From assembly GCF_050947875.1 (NCBI RefSeq), contig NW_027460346.1, forward strand, positions 1,798,001 to 1,862,000: a stretch of 64,000 nucleotides of DNA, given 5' to 3'. The notes beneath the pieces were generated by a model. That model saw nothing but the letters and a program-made list of their open reading frames with translations, was not told where the DNA came from and made no database searches. The DNA is from Dermacentor variabilis. Its lineage: Eukaryota; Arthropoda; Arachnida; Ixodida; Ixodidae. This document shows positions 20,772 to 35,159 of this stretch, piece after piece (the stretch's first letter is position 1; the number at the start of each line of letters is the position of its first letter). Position numbers and translations under genes: made by a program.

Positions 20772-21115
20772 TCCGTGAGTGCCGCCGTGCCCAATGGCCC
20801 GGGGTTGCTTGAGATGGTCTTTTATAGCTGGGTAGAGTGGTGGCGCTCAGCACAGGTCATGCGCACAGCCTATGCTCCCAGCGTCCGCGCAGGTAGACGA
20901 CGAGTGATGTGGTATGGGATCCCACGACTTGAGCGGCACGGAATCTCGTCGTAGGCTGATACTCGTGACATTGACGCCGCATGTTGTTCCAGCTTGTCCT
21001 GGTGGCTCGAAACACTGACCGGCTTGAAGCAGCAGTCTAAGTACAAGCTGTAGGGTGAAGATAAGCGGATTATTAGCTGATCGCATTCCGTGAGTGCCGT
21101 CGTGCCCAATCTCAA
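20738..21115 (-). repeat. Direct repeats 315 bp apart at LINE 5' end
   Basis: About 60 bp at 20741-20800 recur at 21056-21115 (GAAGATAAGCGGATTATTAG, then CATTCCGTGAGTGCCG) with a few differences. The position upstream of ORF1 suggests a tandem 5' UTR unit. Confidence 0.75.
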
Positions 21116-21942
21116 TTCTAGTACACTCTACATAGAACTGACCCCAGGTCTACCAATGGGCTTTCAGAGAGAAGGAATGACGGCAATGATTGGACGTTAA
21201 CATGAGCAACAATGCTAGAGAAAGGATATTCCCTACGTACACAGACTATCGGGGAGACTGGGAAGTAAAAACCAATGTAATCTCCACGGCTGGTCTGGCA
21301 ATCTCCTTCAATGTGCCAGCAGGTGAAATGAAGTAGAAACAAACAAGTCTCGTCGAATGCTCTTTGCTATTCCGATGGTAGTCGATCCCACAATTCACTG
21401 TGGAATTCACTGTGAATGTAACGCATAGCAGCACTTTGAATTCTCGAGGGTGATTGACCGATGCAAGTGAGGACTGTTTCGAATGGTTCTGCTGCTGGCG
21501 AGTTGCGGCTATTACGCAGAGGCGCACCAGTTGCTGAGCGAATGAACGCACCGGGGTTGATAACTTCTGCTTAACAGGTCTCTAGCTGTCTATTAATAAA
21601 ACATTTTACCCAGTTTCTTGGCTCAGGCAAGGAATTTTTTTTTTTACTGTCTCACCAAGTTTTCACCCTATTAGTGAGGCATGCCGTTCCTTTAACTGTT
21701 TCATTATTGTCTTTATGAAAGTGCACCGGTTACATGAAAGCGGCCGTTTATATATACAGGCTGCTCACTTCAGTGGACGCGCAGCTGGGAACGGCATTAC
21801 ACCCAGATTTGAAATGGAAGATAAGCGCAACCTTCTTTTCTTTTTCTTGGAAATCGAACTCATGAATTATTTCTTTTTATTTACACTACTAGAAAATAGC
21901 CGAAGGACGCAGCTACTTTCTTTTTTGTTAAATGAACAAATT
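21116..21942. other. Intron 1 sequence without recognised feature
   Basis: No coding frame with a known motif, and no clear repeat boundary. Confidence 0.5.
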
Positions 21943-22156
21943 GTAGGGTTTTACGCGGCAAAACAACGGTATAGGATTTTGAGGTACCCATGGCGCTTGA
22001 GTTTTCGCCGCATAGGATTCACTGCCATGCACCTAAATATAAAAACGCGAGTGTTTTTTTCATTTCGCCCCCATCGAACTCAGCCGCCTGGATTGAACCC
22101 GTGAGCTCCAGTTGAGACGCACAATTTATAGCCACTAATTTAGCTACCGCCCGGGC
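21943..22156 (-). mobile_element. Degenerate Ruka-like SINE
   Basis: It retains GGGTTTTACG, ATGCACCTAAAT, CATTTCGCCCCCATCGA and a decayed tRNA-like head (TTGAACCCGTGAGCTC, TAGCCACTAATTTAGCTACC). It is clearly older than the copies at 16.2 and 59.4 kb. Confidence 0.78.
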
Positions 22157-22162
22157 TTTTCT

Positions 22163-22269
22163 GTGTTGTTGTTGTTAATAACAATAACAACAACAACAAC
22201 AATGTTGTTGTTGTCGTCGTCGTTGTTGTTGTCGTCGTCGTCGTCGTTGTTGTTGTTGTTGTTGTTGTT
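22163..22269. repeat. (GTT/GTC)n trinucleotide tract with internal inversion
   Basis: GTT units switch to AAC units (22176-22204), back to GTT, then GTC. The GTT/AAC switch can form a hairpin. Confidence 0.9.
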
Positions 22270-22761
22270 AAAGGGACACAAAAGAGAAAAATGATTTCTT
22301 CTGCATCAGTAAATTACCTCTCTGGGACACCAAAAACGCCACTTTTGGAACGATAAGACGCTTCGTAAACGAGAAAAAGCGCAACAACGAAAGACGGGTG
22401 GCGACGCCTCCTTGAAGTTCCCGCACCTGGTCGCTGTGACGTCATCAATTTTGTTGGAACCTTCTACGGCCTACTTAATTACATAGCGGTACAGATTGAC
22501 TGCATTGTGTCCTAAAGCAACCAAATGGGAACCTTCACTCAGCCAACGCGACCCAAATGCGAAAACATACTTTGGAATCCCTGACTTAACACTGACGTAC
22601 CGGCGTCAGGGTTCCGGCGCGCAATTCAAATACTGATGCTTCCACCTTCATTTTCTCAACTAATAATCAAACTATTATTTTGAAATGACTACCTGCAGTG
22701 TTCTCAAACAATGCTTTATTAGTCTAAACTGATTTTTTGTTTCGCTTTAGTGTTTCTTTAA
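22268..22761. mobile_element. TTAA-flanked MITE-like element
   Basis: The left end is TTAAAGGGACAC and the right end on the other strand is TTAAAGAAACAC. TTAA stands at both borders (22268-22271 and 22758-22761). The length is about 494 bp with no coding frame. TTAA targets suggest a piggyBac-type mobiliser, but no transposase supports this. Confidence 0.6.
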
Positions 22762-23010
22762 GCATGGACTGGGCAAAAATGAACATCGCTTACGGACCAA
22801 ACATTAGTATATAGAATAGTTAAATAAGACATTTTTCGGTGCCTGAGGTCCGCCCCAATAGAAGACCCTGTACTAACTACTCCGCATTCTGTTAAGCGAG
22901 GAAGACGCAAACATGAGCGGAATGTTGCGTTGGATTTCATTTTTCTGCAATAATATATATAGTTCACTGAAATCTGAAACCAGGGGAACAGGGCACCGGA
23001 TGGAGAATAT
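22762..23010. other. Intergap without recognised feature
   Basis: AT-rich, with no motif seen. Confidence 0.4.
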
Positions 23011-23127
23011 ATGTTTTATTTGTTAAAGCGGGAAGCAGCAAGTGTGCGGTTTTATTTTTTTTTTCCCTCTGCGCTTCGCAACATCTACCGGTGGAAAACT
23101 ATATGGGCAAGAATACACACGAGAGAC

Positions 23128-23345
23128 ACGTACTGCCCCTCAACCGGTCCCCCTTTCACCCAAGAGGAAATGATGAAGCTTATTAAGGCCCAGGACCAGA
23201 CCTCTCAAATCCTCGCAATCCAGAGCGCCCGCGAGAGGGCCGTCAGGTTTCACCTGATGGTCCTCGAGTGGGCCTAGCCATGTGACGTTGAGATAACTCG
23301 CGTCTATTGTGGAGCGACTAAAGTTGTTTCACTCACTCACTCTCC
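23128..23345 (+). pseudogene. Probable 3' end of a LINE with (ACTC)n tail
   Basis: A frame ending at 23277 reads GPPFTQEEMMKLIKAQDQTS then QILAIQSARERAV and LEWA-stop, similar in style to the last residues of some tick LINE or mobile-element ORFs. It is followed by about 50 bp of UTR and CACTCACTCACTC. No RT block is present, so the call is weak. Confidence 0.35.
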
Positions 23346-23845
23346 AAGGCAATTAAAGTAACATAGTTGAATGAAAGACGACACTGCGGCCGTAATGCCA
23401 CTTAATCACGGCGCGGCACAAAAAGAAAGGAAGGCATTGATTCCTAGCACAATAATACACGTCATCTGTAATTAGGAACGTCATTTAAGCGGTCTGATGT
23501 CAAACAGCAGCACGCGATGCAGTAAGAACGACCCCGCCGAGTAGAATCCCAGGGGGTGAATCTCCGCGTGGCTGCCATTGGCGGTTTTTTAAGCAGACGC
23601 TCTTTCGAGACTAGCGTCAAGGTCCCCTTCAGTTACGACCCTAGCACGAGAGTGCTAGTTTAGAAAAATGGCGGCGCACACGATTGTTTACGTTGTCATG
23701 GCAGCACGAACAGCAGCCGTGCTGTACCTCCTCACCCTCGCGCTTTTTTTTTGTTTTTTTATTACGACGACGCGCTCCGCTTGGTCTCCGCCCTTTCCCC
23801 ATCTCATGCGCACCTTCACTTTTGATTTCTTTTTGCCTGTACGTG

Positions 23846-23849
<4 letters not shown>
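23346..23849. other. Intron 1 sequence without recognised feature
   Basis: No supported gene. The short frames near 23668 run into the TA repeat and are artefacts. Confidence 0.4.

Positions 23850-23904
<55 letters not shown>
23850..23904. repeat. (TA)n microsatellite
   Basis: About 27 uninterrupted AT units. Confidence 0.98.
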
Positions 23905-23907
<3 letters not shown>

Positions 23908-25160
23908 TCGTGCACACGCGCTACCCCAGGCATTGTTTGTGAACTGGCGCGTGGTGCGCCGTAGGTTCTTTATGCGTTAGCGCGCACGCAGTCTTGTCGA
24001 TATGTTCAGTATGCCAGCATATGCGAGAACATATATAAATTCCACTTCCAACAGAACAGCACACAACAGCTCTGTGGCCTCGTTTTATTGACTTCCGTTT
24101 CCGAAAAGAAATATTTTCACAAAGCTTGCTATGATACACGCTCAGAAAATAAACAAAAGAGAAAAATGCATGCCATGTACACGACTACTAAATAACACAA
24201 AAGTTCGCAGACTGTAAAATAAAAAGAATAAGACTCAAGGAAACGCGAAGGCCGTTTCATGTTCAGACGCACAAAAGATTTTTATATATTGCCCTAAAGA
24301 CCAAAGTGTAGAAGAGCTCCTGGCATGCGCACTGAGATCTTTTGATATGCTCACTGAGATATTGCACAAAATTGGACGACGTGTATGACATAGTCATGAG
24401 AACTAAAGAAAGGGAAAATTCGCTGGTAATGGCAAAAACAATGACACGAAAAATGCCTAAAAACTAGAATAAAATGCTAAGATTGTTTTATTGACAGCCA
24501 CATACCAAGAAAAAACACAAGAACTTACTTTTAAACCTGCACAAAAGTATATGAAATGCGGGAAATATTCATTACTACTGAATAAAATGAAAAAGACATG
24601 GCTGAACAAATATAGCATTGTACTAAAAACGGAAATACGCATTATCACGTTATATTGCACTTGGCCACAACTTGAGTAACGGTGGCAAGAGGGAACAGAA
24701 GGCAGTCAGCTTTTGCAGCAGCGCATAGAAAACATTCGCAGAAAGGCCTATTCTTCAACCAAAGACCAGGTGAAGTAAGCCAACAACCCGACTTTTCTTT
24801 TACCACGAATGCAATTCTTTGCAGTAAAATTACGTCACTTAACGCGCTAAGTCATACCTACTGGGCACTCCTTTGTTTAGTAAACACGAACTGCAAAAAT
24901 CTGCATATAGGGCATTTGCAATGCTCATTCTTCCCAGAAACAAAATAACAGCGTATCATGCGTACACATGAACGTTGTTCGCGTGGTTTTCCCATCGGCA
25001 GTTACTGAGATAATACATAAACACGAACAATAATTTTTCAGCTGTGAGTACGTTTGTGGAACGGTGACACACAGAAAAAGTACTGAGGGCGGAATGCGAG
25101 TTACTTAAGTTGCAGAATGAATCTTGGCACAGAAAACAAGTGATAGACTAGGTGACAATG
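23905..25160. other. AT-rich intron sequence without recognised feature
   Basis: No motif, and no long frame. Confidence 0.45.
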
Positions 25161-25169
25161 AGGAGGCAC

Positions 25170-25300
25170 ATCTATTTGTGAGCTTTCTGACAAATAGATG
25201 TTAGATTTGACAAATAGATGTCATGAATGAATAGATGTCAAGTCATGAACAAATGAATAAATGTGACATATAGATGTCAGCTTTCTGACAAATAGAAGCT
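25170..25300. repeat. Degenerate minisatellite based on GACAAATAGATGTCA
   Basis: GACAAATAGATG or close variants recur at about 25188, 25208, 25231, 25263 and 25287, mixed with ATGTCA words. Confidence 0.7.
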
Positions 25301-25398
25301 GGCGCCGGTCCGGCAGCCGCGCGCGGGGACAGCCGAAAGTGAGGGAGGTGCGATGGAGGGCAAGTGCAGAGGAGTTGAGAGGAGGGACGAAAGGACAC

Positions 25399-25444
25399 GG
25401 CCTCCTAGATCGACGCGCGCAGGCGCGCGCAGATCTAGGAGGCC
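25399..25444. repeat. Perfect 13-bp inverted repeat around GC-rich loop
   Basis: GGCCTCCTAGATC at 25399-25411 and its exact complement GATCTAGGAGGCC at 25432-25444 flank a GCGCGC-rich loop that can also pair with itself. Confidence 0.9.
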
Positions 25445-25739
25445 CTGCAAAGAAAGGGAAGTTGCTTTCCCGCCCTCTTGATGGATGGCGCCAACTATCT
25501 CTGCTACCGAAACGCCGGAGTTTCCGAGGCTGTGCAGAAGCGCCAGCAGTTTGCAACGGCGCGTTGGCGCGACCTTGATGCGGCCCAATCCACTTCGATC
25601 GCAGCGCCGCCACGGCATTTTTAGTACTCGGGCGCCTCACTACAAAGCATGGACTACTCAGGCCGATACGATACGATACGAGTTACGATACGAAAGACTC
25701 GACTTTCGGTTGGTTTCTGAGCCTTAATTGTTTTGACAG

Positions 25740-26640
25740 TTGTCTGTTCACAGAAATCTCCTGTTTCTCACTTTTAGCTTTGCAAAAGAGAGCCTTAATT
25801 TCAAGTTTATATGTTCATTAACAAACACAGGGTTCTCATTTGTCGTTGCAAGGCCTATATCACCTAGACGAAGTCTTGCTTTCTGTGCTTTCGCCACGAA
25901 CCCTACTTTCTTTGTTCTCGAGCAGAAGCGGGCGAGATTCCTTTTATGTTCTGTTTTGGTAGGAACCCGATGAACAACATCGCGGTCGGTGGCCTTTACC
26001 GGGTAACCAATTTTGTTGGCAATAGTTTTTATGACAGTCGCGCGGTCCTCTCCTCGTGTGCAAGGAATGCCCTTAACCTCGACGTTGTTCAATCTCTAGT
26101 ATTGCTCGAGTTCAGAAACCTTCTTCGTGATAGTGCATTTGTTAGCTTGTAAAGCTTTGTTTTCGGCCTTAAGATCATGATTTTTGGCACTCAGCCTTTC
26201 AACTAGTTTGTTTAGGAATTCCACGCTATAGTTTCCAAGCTATCAGATCTTTTTTTCAGTTCTATGACGTCTATGCCTGAATTACTGGCCCGCAACAGGA
26301 ATTTGCCAAAAATGTAATCAAGAAGACTTTCGCTCACGTTTCCAAGCTTGGATTCAATTTCCCGATTTTTTTTTCTTTGCGAGTTCCACATTTGTAGGCA
26401 CCGATCAGACCCGGAAGGCCCAGCGAGACGACGCAAGCTTGGCAGTACAAGTTAGCACAACGTCCGCAGTAATAACTGACAGAAGCTGCACCAATGTTGG
26501 AATTACAAATTCACAACGATACATCAAGCATATTATTAGCCTGGAGATGCAAAGAACGTTGGTCAGTGCATATTCCTATTGCCGCAACCGTTGCCAGAAT
26601 AAGGTGTCGTTGCGCCTCCTTTTAACCACTTCCTACTGAG
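25740..26640 (-). pseudogene. LINE ORF1 remnant with Cys-rich finger
   Basis: Read on the minus strand, the N-terminal part near 26490-26400 shows YYCGRCANLYCQAC and YKCGTRKEK, a zinc-binding pattern. A coiled-coil region follows (26436-26212), then the frame 26092-25748 (NNVEVKGIPCTRGEDRATVI, VVHRVPTK, FCSRTKKVGFVAKAQKARL), the ORF1 RNA-binding type. Frames change between blocks. No ORF2 follows on the left, so this is a lone ORF1 piece of a CR1-like LINE. Confidence 0.65.
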
Positions 26641-29451
<2,811 letters not shown>

Positions 29452-30439
29452 GGGGCGCTATAACGTAAAACTATTCCAAACTTTTCTATTCCAATTCTGC
29501 AATCAGCCCACCGCGATCGGTCACAATCTTTTTTGGATCACCCCCATTTCACCTGTCTGTCACGTGACGTCACGAAAGCCGCGATAGCTCCCCATCTGAT
29601 AACACGTGTACACACTGATTATGCATAATTTGACCTAACAAAACAAAAATAGGTATCTCTGATTCGACGCCTTTTTGCCATTAGCCCTTGGCTATTGGTC
29701 AAAAGTTTTCGGGCTGCACCGACTTCACCTGCCCCTCACGCGACGTCACAAAGCCGCAAAAACTTACCACGTCAAAGTGACGTGTACGCGTTAAAGATGC
29801 ATTAATATGCCGAACAAAATTGAATTTTCTTCTGAATAGTTGCAGGCTGCCCCGTTCCGAAAGGAATAAAAGATGGCTGCCGCCAATCGCTCCGGCACTG
29901 GCTACTCACCCGTGCCGGAGAGCATGGGTTTATTTGTGTGTAATAAATCTTTTTGCGTGGCCGTGTAATGTGTTCGAGAAGTTTCTGCACGTTTAAGACC
30001 TCGTTCTGCCAACTCTTCTTTGCTGAGGATCCGTTTTAGCGTCATTATTAAGCTTCCGTTGCATGCCGCCGCGATTGTCGACGAGCCACCGCAAGCTAAG
30101 TAAGAGAAAGCGGACCAATCGCAGATGCCGGCACCACCCTCTTAATCTGGTTTTCGATATTCAGTGCAGTGGCTCGGCCCCATCGAATCCCTCTCCACTT
30201 GAACATGCTCCTCGCCTCTTGTGAGCCAAATAGATAAAGACAAGCCGCTCAGTGCAGGCAATGCTATTTGTTTTTTAAGCAAACAAAAGTGACCTCCTAT
30301 GAAGGAGGGGAGCAGTTGATTGGTTTCTTCAGACAACCCTGCGGGTGACCACCCGATGCTTGCGTCGGCGGTTACGCAAATTTGGCATCAGGAGATTGGA
30401 ATAAAAACATATTGGAACAGATTTACGTTATACGGCCCC
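29452..30439. mobile_element. 1-kb non-autonomous TIR element, copy A
   Basis: The left end GGGGCGCTATAACGTAAAAC and the right end on the other strand, GGGGCCGTATAACGTAAATC, are inverted repeats of about 28 bp including CTATTCCAA/CTGTTCCAA. Internal blocks (CACCTGTCTGTCACGTGACG, CCGATGCTTGCGTCGGCGG, ATGCATTAATATGCCGAAC) recur in copies B and C. There is no transposase frame. Confidence 0.85.
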
Positions 30440-30523
30440 AGCTCATGAACTAGAATTGAGCTATCTGCCACAGGCAACTTTTAAAAATTTTTGAAAGTGT
30501 TCGCTGAAACACCCTGTATATAA
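30440..30523. mobile_element. Foldback arm end, right of the inserted TIR element
   Basis: It ends in GAAAGTGTTCGCTGAAACAC then CCTGTATATA, the same terminal sequence as 51.73 kb (GAAAGTGGTCGCTGAAGCAC). Together with 29422-29451 it forms one arm of an older foldback copy. Confidence 0.65.
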
Positions 30524-31204
30524 AGGTTGTGCTTCGACATTGCCTTTTTGCCTTGCGAAACAGTAATATCCGAAGGCGATCGTACAAAAAGAATTCTACG
30601 GCTATTTGTAAGGAATAAATTTTCGTAATACGGGTGAGTGCGTCGTAGAGGACGGGACGGACAAAACTGAAAACATTCAGAAGACGAAGTCGGCTTGCAT
30701 CCTCTACTCTCGCGAAAAAGAAAGCGATAAAGATAACCACTGGCCAACGCCGCATTAAGGCCTGTGTTCTTGGACCATGCGCGTATAGAAGAAGTAGTTC
30801 TAGAACACAGCATCTACCACTGCCTCGGACGCTCGCGCATTCTGCAGCCATTCTCTCGACCACTCGAAAAGTGTGATTCACACTGTATGGTATGCTGCTA
30901 TTCGAAACCAAAACTATCGTATTCGTGGGCGAAACCTCGTTCAGCGAGAAACTCGTTCAGCATTCCCAACCTATTCCACAGGAGAACGGTACCCGCCGTG
31001 TTCGGGTCGTCATATGTTTCGTAACTACTCATTGCTGTAAAACCACAGCTTATCATTACAGTGAGAATGATGCAGTATAAGGTCACAATCGCGAAACGAA
31101 CTTTAAGAAATACACAACTGATCTCTAAGGCTGATTCTATGCTGACACAAGCGCGCACACATCGCGCTAGGTGCTCCGTCCGTCTCAACGCCACAGAAAC
31201 AACG
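30524..31204. other. Intron 1 sequence without recognised feature
   Basis: Frames of 103-153 codons occur on the minus strand, but they lack motifs and overlap each other. Confidence 0.4.
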
Positions 31205-31257
31205 GCCATGCTGACCTAAATCGACCTAAATCGACCTAAATGGCTAAAAATGACTAA

Positions 31258-33297
31258 ATGACTGAACAGAATAGTCGGTTCGACGGTGACAGACTGCGAG
31301 ACATCCTGACGGCGACTTCTGGACCCTGGATAATCACGGGAGATAATGCTCATCACTTGGCTTGGGGAACCTCCACAATAGATTCCAGGGGCCGGAAACT
31401 TGCGGAATTTGCTTCCGACCAGGAACTCGGCATTATAAACGATGGCAGTCCAACATACTTGCGTGGTTCGAACTATAGCGGTTGCTTATATTTGACTTTG
31501 GTGTAACGGCAACTTGGTCAAAATGTTCGATGGTTCCCTGACATAGAGACTTATGGCAGTGACCATATTCCCACCTACTTAAGAATCACTGGATTTGGAA
31601 GCTTCTCCTTTTCTAATTACCGACAAGTAAGGTGGTCAACATATAAGACAAAGGAGGAAGAGGTATGCAAAGAAGCATTTACCTGCACCATTGAGAACCT
31701 TATTACAAGTGTACTGGAATCGTCTAAGTACACCTTTACATCCGCTAAAAAAACGTGCGGATTTCGACATGGAACTTGAGCGACTTCGAACGATTCACAG
31801 AAGGGCCCAGAGGCGATACAGGCGCACCAAGTCAATTCATGACCTTAGAGTCGCTCGACGTATACACAAGAAAATTCAACGTCGTATGGACAGGCTAAAG
31901 GAACAACGGTGGAAGACGTTCTGCGAATCACTTGACCCCCGCAAGCCACTGTCTATCATATGTAGGACGGTGCGCGGCCTTTCTCATTCATTCTCATTCT
32001 CCCATTCTCAGCACTAGCCCTCCATCAAGGCCGCTCGCAGGTCGATATAGCCGAAGATTTCTGTGTGAAGATTGCGGGCAGTGTGGTCACCGCCAATAGC
32101 GAAATTCTGGGTGAGGTTCCTGCGACACGCTTCCCAGAATTGAATGTGTCCTTCTCACTTGAGGAATTGGACGCTGCTCTGGCCACATGCAGGAGCTCAT
32201 CGTCGCCAGGACCAGACGGCATCACCTATGCTGCTTTATGTCACCTATAGGTGAAGATGGCCGAGGTAGACTTCTGGAGTGTTATAGCCACTCATGGAAA
32301 TGATGGCGTCGTTCCTGAGCGGTGGAAGTCCAGCCGCTTGATACCACTCCTGAAGCCTGGAAAGTCGCCACTTGACCTAGCGTCCTACCGACCCACTGCG
32401 TTGTCCAGCTGTGTTGGGTAGGTCATGGAAAGAATGATTCTGACCCGCCTAGAATGGTATCTTGAACGCCACAACGTATACCCCGAGGCCATGGTTGGAT
32501 TTAGAAGAGGCCGTTCCTCTATTGACAACGTCATCGACCTCGTAACGTCTGTACAACAAGAAAAACACCACAAGCGTTTCTCGGTTGCACTATTCCGCGA
32601 TGTGAAAAGCGCCTGTGATAATGTAAAGCATGAAGCCATTTTTGATGCCCTGCAAAATAATGGAATTGGTGGACGCATGTTTCGGTGGATTCGGAGCTAT
32701 CTATTCAAAAGATTCTTCTTCGTGCACAGTGCCGATGGCGGAGCCGCTGACCATTGCACTTGTCGTGGCGTCCCACAGGGTGGGGTTCTTAGCCCCACTT
32801 TGTTCAACCATGCAATCCTTGGACTTCCCGACGTTCTACCACATACAGTAAACCTCTCTATATATTCTGACGACATATGCATATGGGCCTCGGCAGTTAC
32901 ACGTCTCCAGGTGCATGCACGGCTCCAAAAAGCAATGACCCTAACATCATCGTAGCTGCGTGCTCAAGGCCTCAGCATTTCGATCGAGAAGTGCGCCTTA
33001 GTCGCTTTTACCCACAAGCCCATGCCCTGGTACCCCATTTCTATTGACCACCAACCAATTTTCTACGCAAAATATCACCGATTCCTAGGCGTTATTATCT
33101 ACATGCAGAGACCTTTCATGGAACCCCCACATTTCATACTTGCAGAAGAGACTCACTTCTACCGCCCATGTACTAAGGTTTCTTGCCAGTAAAACGTGGG
33201 GCACATCCGTGGCATCTATGCTTCAACTATACAGGACGCTCTTCCTAGGATACTTGCGATATAGCACACCAGTTCTGTCCAACCGTATTGCAAAACT
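31258..33297 (+). pseudogene. Endonuclease and RT of the I-like LINE
   Basis: Endonuclease block GPWIITGDNAHH with LAWGTSTIDSRG (active enzymes have GDFNAHH). Then a basic linker (RRAQRRYRRTKSI, 31760-31990), SPGPDGITYAAL (32209-32245) and RT (32425-32955): GFRRGRSSIDNV, CRGVPQGGVLSPTLFN, and YSDD where YADD is usual. Multiple stops and frame changes show decay. Confidence 0.83.
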
Positions 33298-35159
33298 CAG
33301 TGCCCAGTATCCAGTGCGCCGGATTATGGGCCCAGTGCCGCGCGATGGAAGCTGGGGTGCTGGACAGGCGCGGCGTGCTGGGAGGTGCTGGCTACTGGTA
33401 CGAAAAACAGCTCTAGCGCATTAAATTCGCGGTGCCCGGACACCGTATATATTTTTTTGAATGCAGAAAGATACAGAGAGCGTTTTAGTTCAATAAAAAA
33501 CGTACAAATAAAAGTGCTCCGAACAGGATTCGATCGTCCGACCTTAAGATCCCAAGCCCGGTACTTTATCGCAGGCCACGCCAGTTATTTAAAAAAAAAA
33601 ACTAAGCCACGCCAGTTTTTTCTCTTTGCTGCATGGAATTATGATTAGTGTCAAACCAATACTGTTACATTACATATGAACATACATGAGAAACAAATTC
33701 ACACATGGTATGCAGTCCAATGACAGCGATGAACATGAACGGATAATTTGCCATGTCAAAATAGAGCAGCAGTTTTAGTTTCGCAGAGAAATACGTCTCG
33801 CACAGATATGGTAGATGCGCTATCGCCCAACAACTAAAACTCACGCCTGTACTAAAAAGAAAATTGCTGTCTGTATTCAGTAGCATGCTCGGAAGTGCCA
33901 CAACATCGATTTTCACTTGCTATTGGTATTTTAACTTCGAAAAAAGTCCTAAATGAAGCGCCGACCAGGGACGCTGCATGGGCTGTTACTGCCAATTTCG
34001 ATAGCCGTTTATTGCTTTTCACGCGAGGGATATGCAACGTTTTCTTAGTTCAGTGATGCCTTTCAGTCAACAGTCTGTCTAGTCATATATCTTCGTCAGT
34101 GAAGCGCAGGCTAGTGCTGGGAGCTCTTGGCGACAGCACATATACCTGTCTCTATGACGCGTCACATCAGCGGTCATCGCTTCTTGTGCTAGCACTGTAG
34201 ACATGAAAAAATGGTTGATTTCAGAACTGCGATGCAAAAGCTGAAGTATAGTGATTTATCCTTGTTAGACTTCGTGATTCCTGAGCCTAGACGCGCCAAA
34301 GGCGCGCAGACGGACTCGGCGGATACGCTAGGCCTAAACTTCGGTGCGGGACCGATCTCGGGGCGGGTAGCTGGCGAAAGCTAAAATGTGTGTATTTGAG
34401 CCTGATAACTTTTTGTAGCACAATAGGGAAAGTAGAAGCGCATGAATCACCTCAGCCTTGTTATCGGTGCGATAATATCAAGCAGCGGTAGGCTTCGAAC
34501 TCGGGGTCCGTTCGAGCGCGTCTGAACGACTGCTGGATGTCATGTCCACTCCACAACACTGCGACAATGGCGATAACTCCCAATCATACGTTACGTGCGA
34601 ACTACTAAAGAAGCGGCGTCCTCTGCGTTTGCGTGGTTTCGTTCAAGAATTTACCTATCCGCTCAGTCAAAAGGGAAAATTCAAAAAACGAAAGTGATTT
34701 TCAGTGCCAAATGTTCATGAATAAACAGGGCAGCTCACGCACCTTTATTCCAAGCTGCGACACGAAATAGAGTTTTATGACCCCAAGGTATAGCGGTATC
34801 TAGGACAAGAGACTAGCATCAAGCGATGAAATTGTATAAAGCATTTGATATTCAGCAGCGCTCGTCCTTGCGTACTGGAACCAGCGCGGTACAAACACAA
34901 CCAGCGCAGTTTCCAGTGCGAACCAGCGAACTGCAGCGAGAACAAGCGTGTGTACAGCACAAACCAGTGCGCCCCATCGTCATGGCAGTAGAACCAGCGT
35001 CTCTTCCAGTGTGACCCAGCTCTTATCCAGCGTTCTTACTGGTGTCCCAGTGAGTCCCAGCGAGTGCCAGCGTACCCAGTGCGATCCAGTGCCAAAAACC
35101 ACGCGGGTTTCACAGTGGAAGGCACTGGAAGGCGCTGGTTTTTGCAATAGGGAATGCTA
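33298..35159. mobile_element. Insert with subterminal CCAGYG repeats, candidate DNA transposon
   Basis: It sits exactly between NRIAKLS and TNIHVLQSIQGQ of the LINE. CAAAACT occurs at both borders and may be a target duplication. The right end (34860-35137) holds about fifteen CCAGTG/CCAGCG words in both orientations; the left 100 bp also has CCAGTG and GCTGG words. No transposase frame is visible. Confidence 0.5.
33510..33600 (-). other. tRNA-like segment, possible SINE head
   Basis: On the minus strand, GGACGATCGAATCCTGTTCG resembles a tRNA T-arm with B box, preceded by an A-box-like GGCCTGCGATAAAGTACC. The acceptor stem is not convincing, so it is not called as a tRNA gene. GCCACGCCAGTT is repeated about 30 bp apart at its right end. 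Confidence 0.35.

Larger units (their letters stand above)
10726..21115 (-). mobile_element. Near full-length CR1/L2-like LINE, split by an LTR element
   Basis: The LINE runs right to left: 5' end near 21115, ORF1 at 20771 to about 20030, a break filled by the LTR element 14034-20018, the ORF1 tail and ORF2 start at about 14020-13650, endonuclease, RT, and a 3' end near 10726. Removing 14034-20023 rejoins ORF1 cleanly (FDKLYTNSRVYVW across the break) and leaves about 4.4 kb. The 3' end has a short hairpin (CTCTCGAAGGAGAG) and a tail of TAAATAA-like units, the same layout as the LINE end at 61.45 kb. Clade assignment is by RT style and tail only. Confidence 0.85.

Noticed and set aside
25221..25640. 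Minus-strand frames of 139 and 113 codons
   Set aside because: GC-rich block with a palindrome; the frames overlap each other and show no family motif.
30450..30911. 153-codon minus-strand frame
   Set aside because: It starts in foldback arm DNA, overlaps another frame and has no motif.
33510..33600. tRNA gene on the minus strand
   Set aside because: A and B boxes are suggestive but the acceptor stem does not pair; kept only as a tRNA-like segment.
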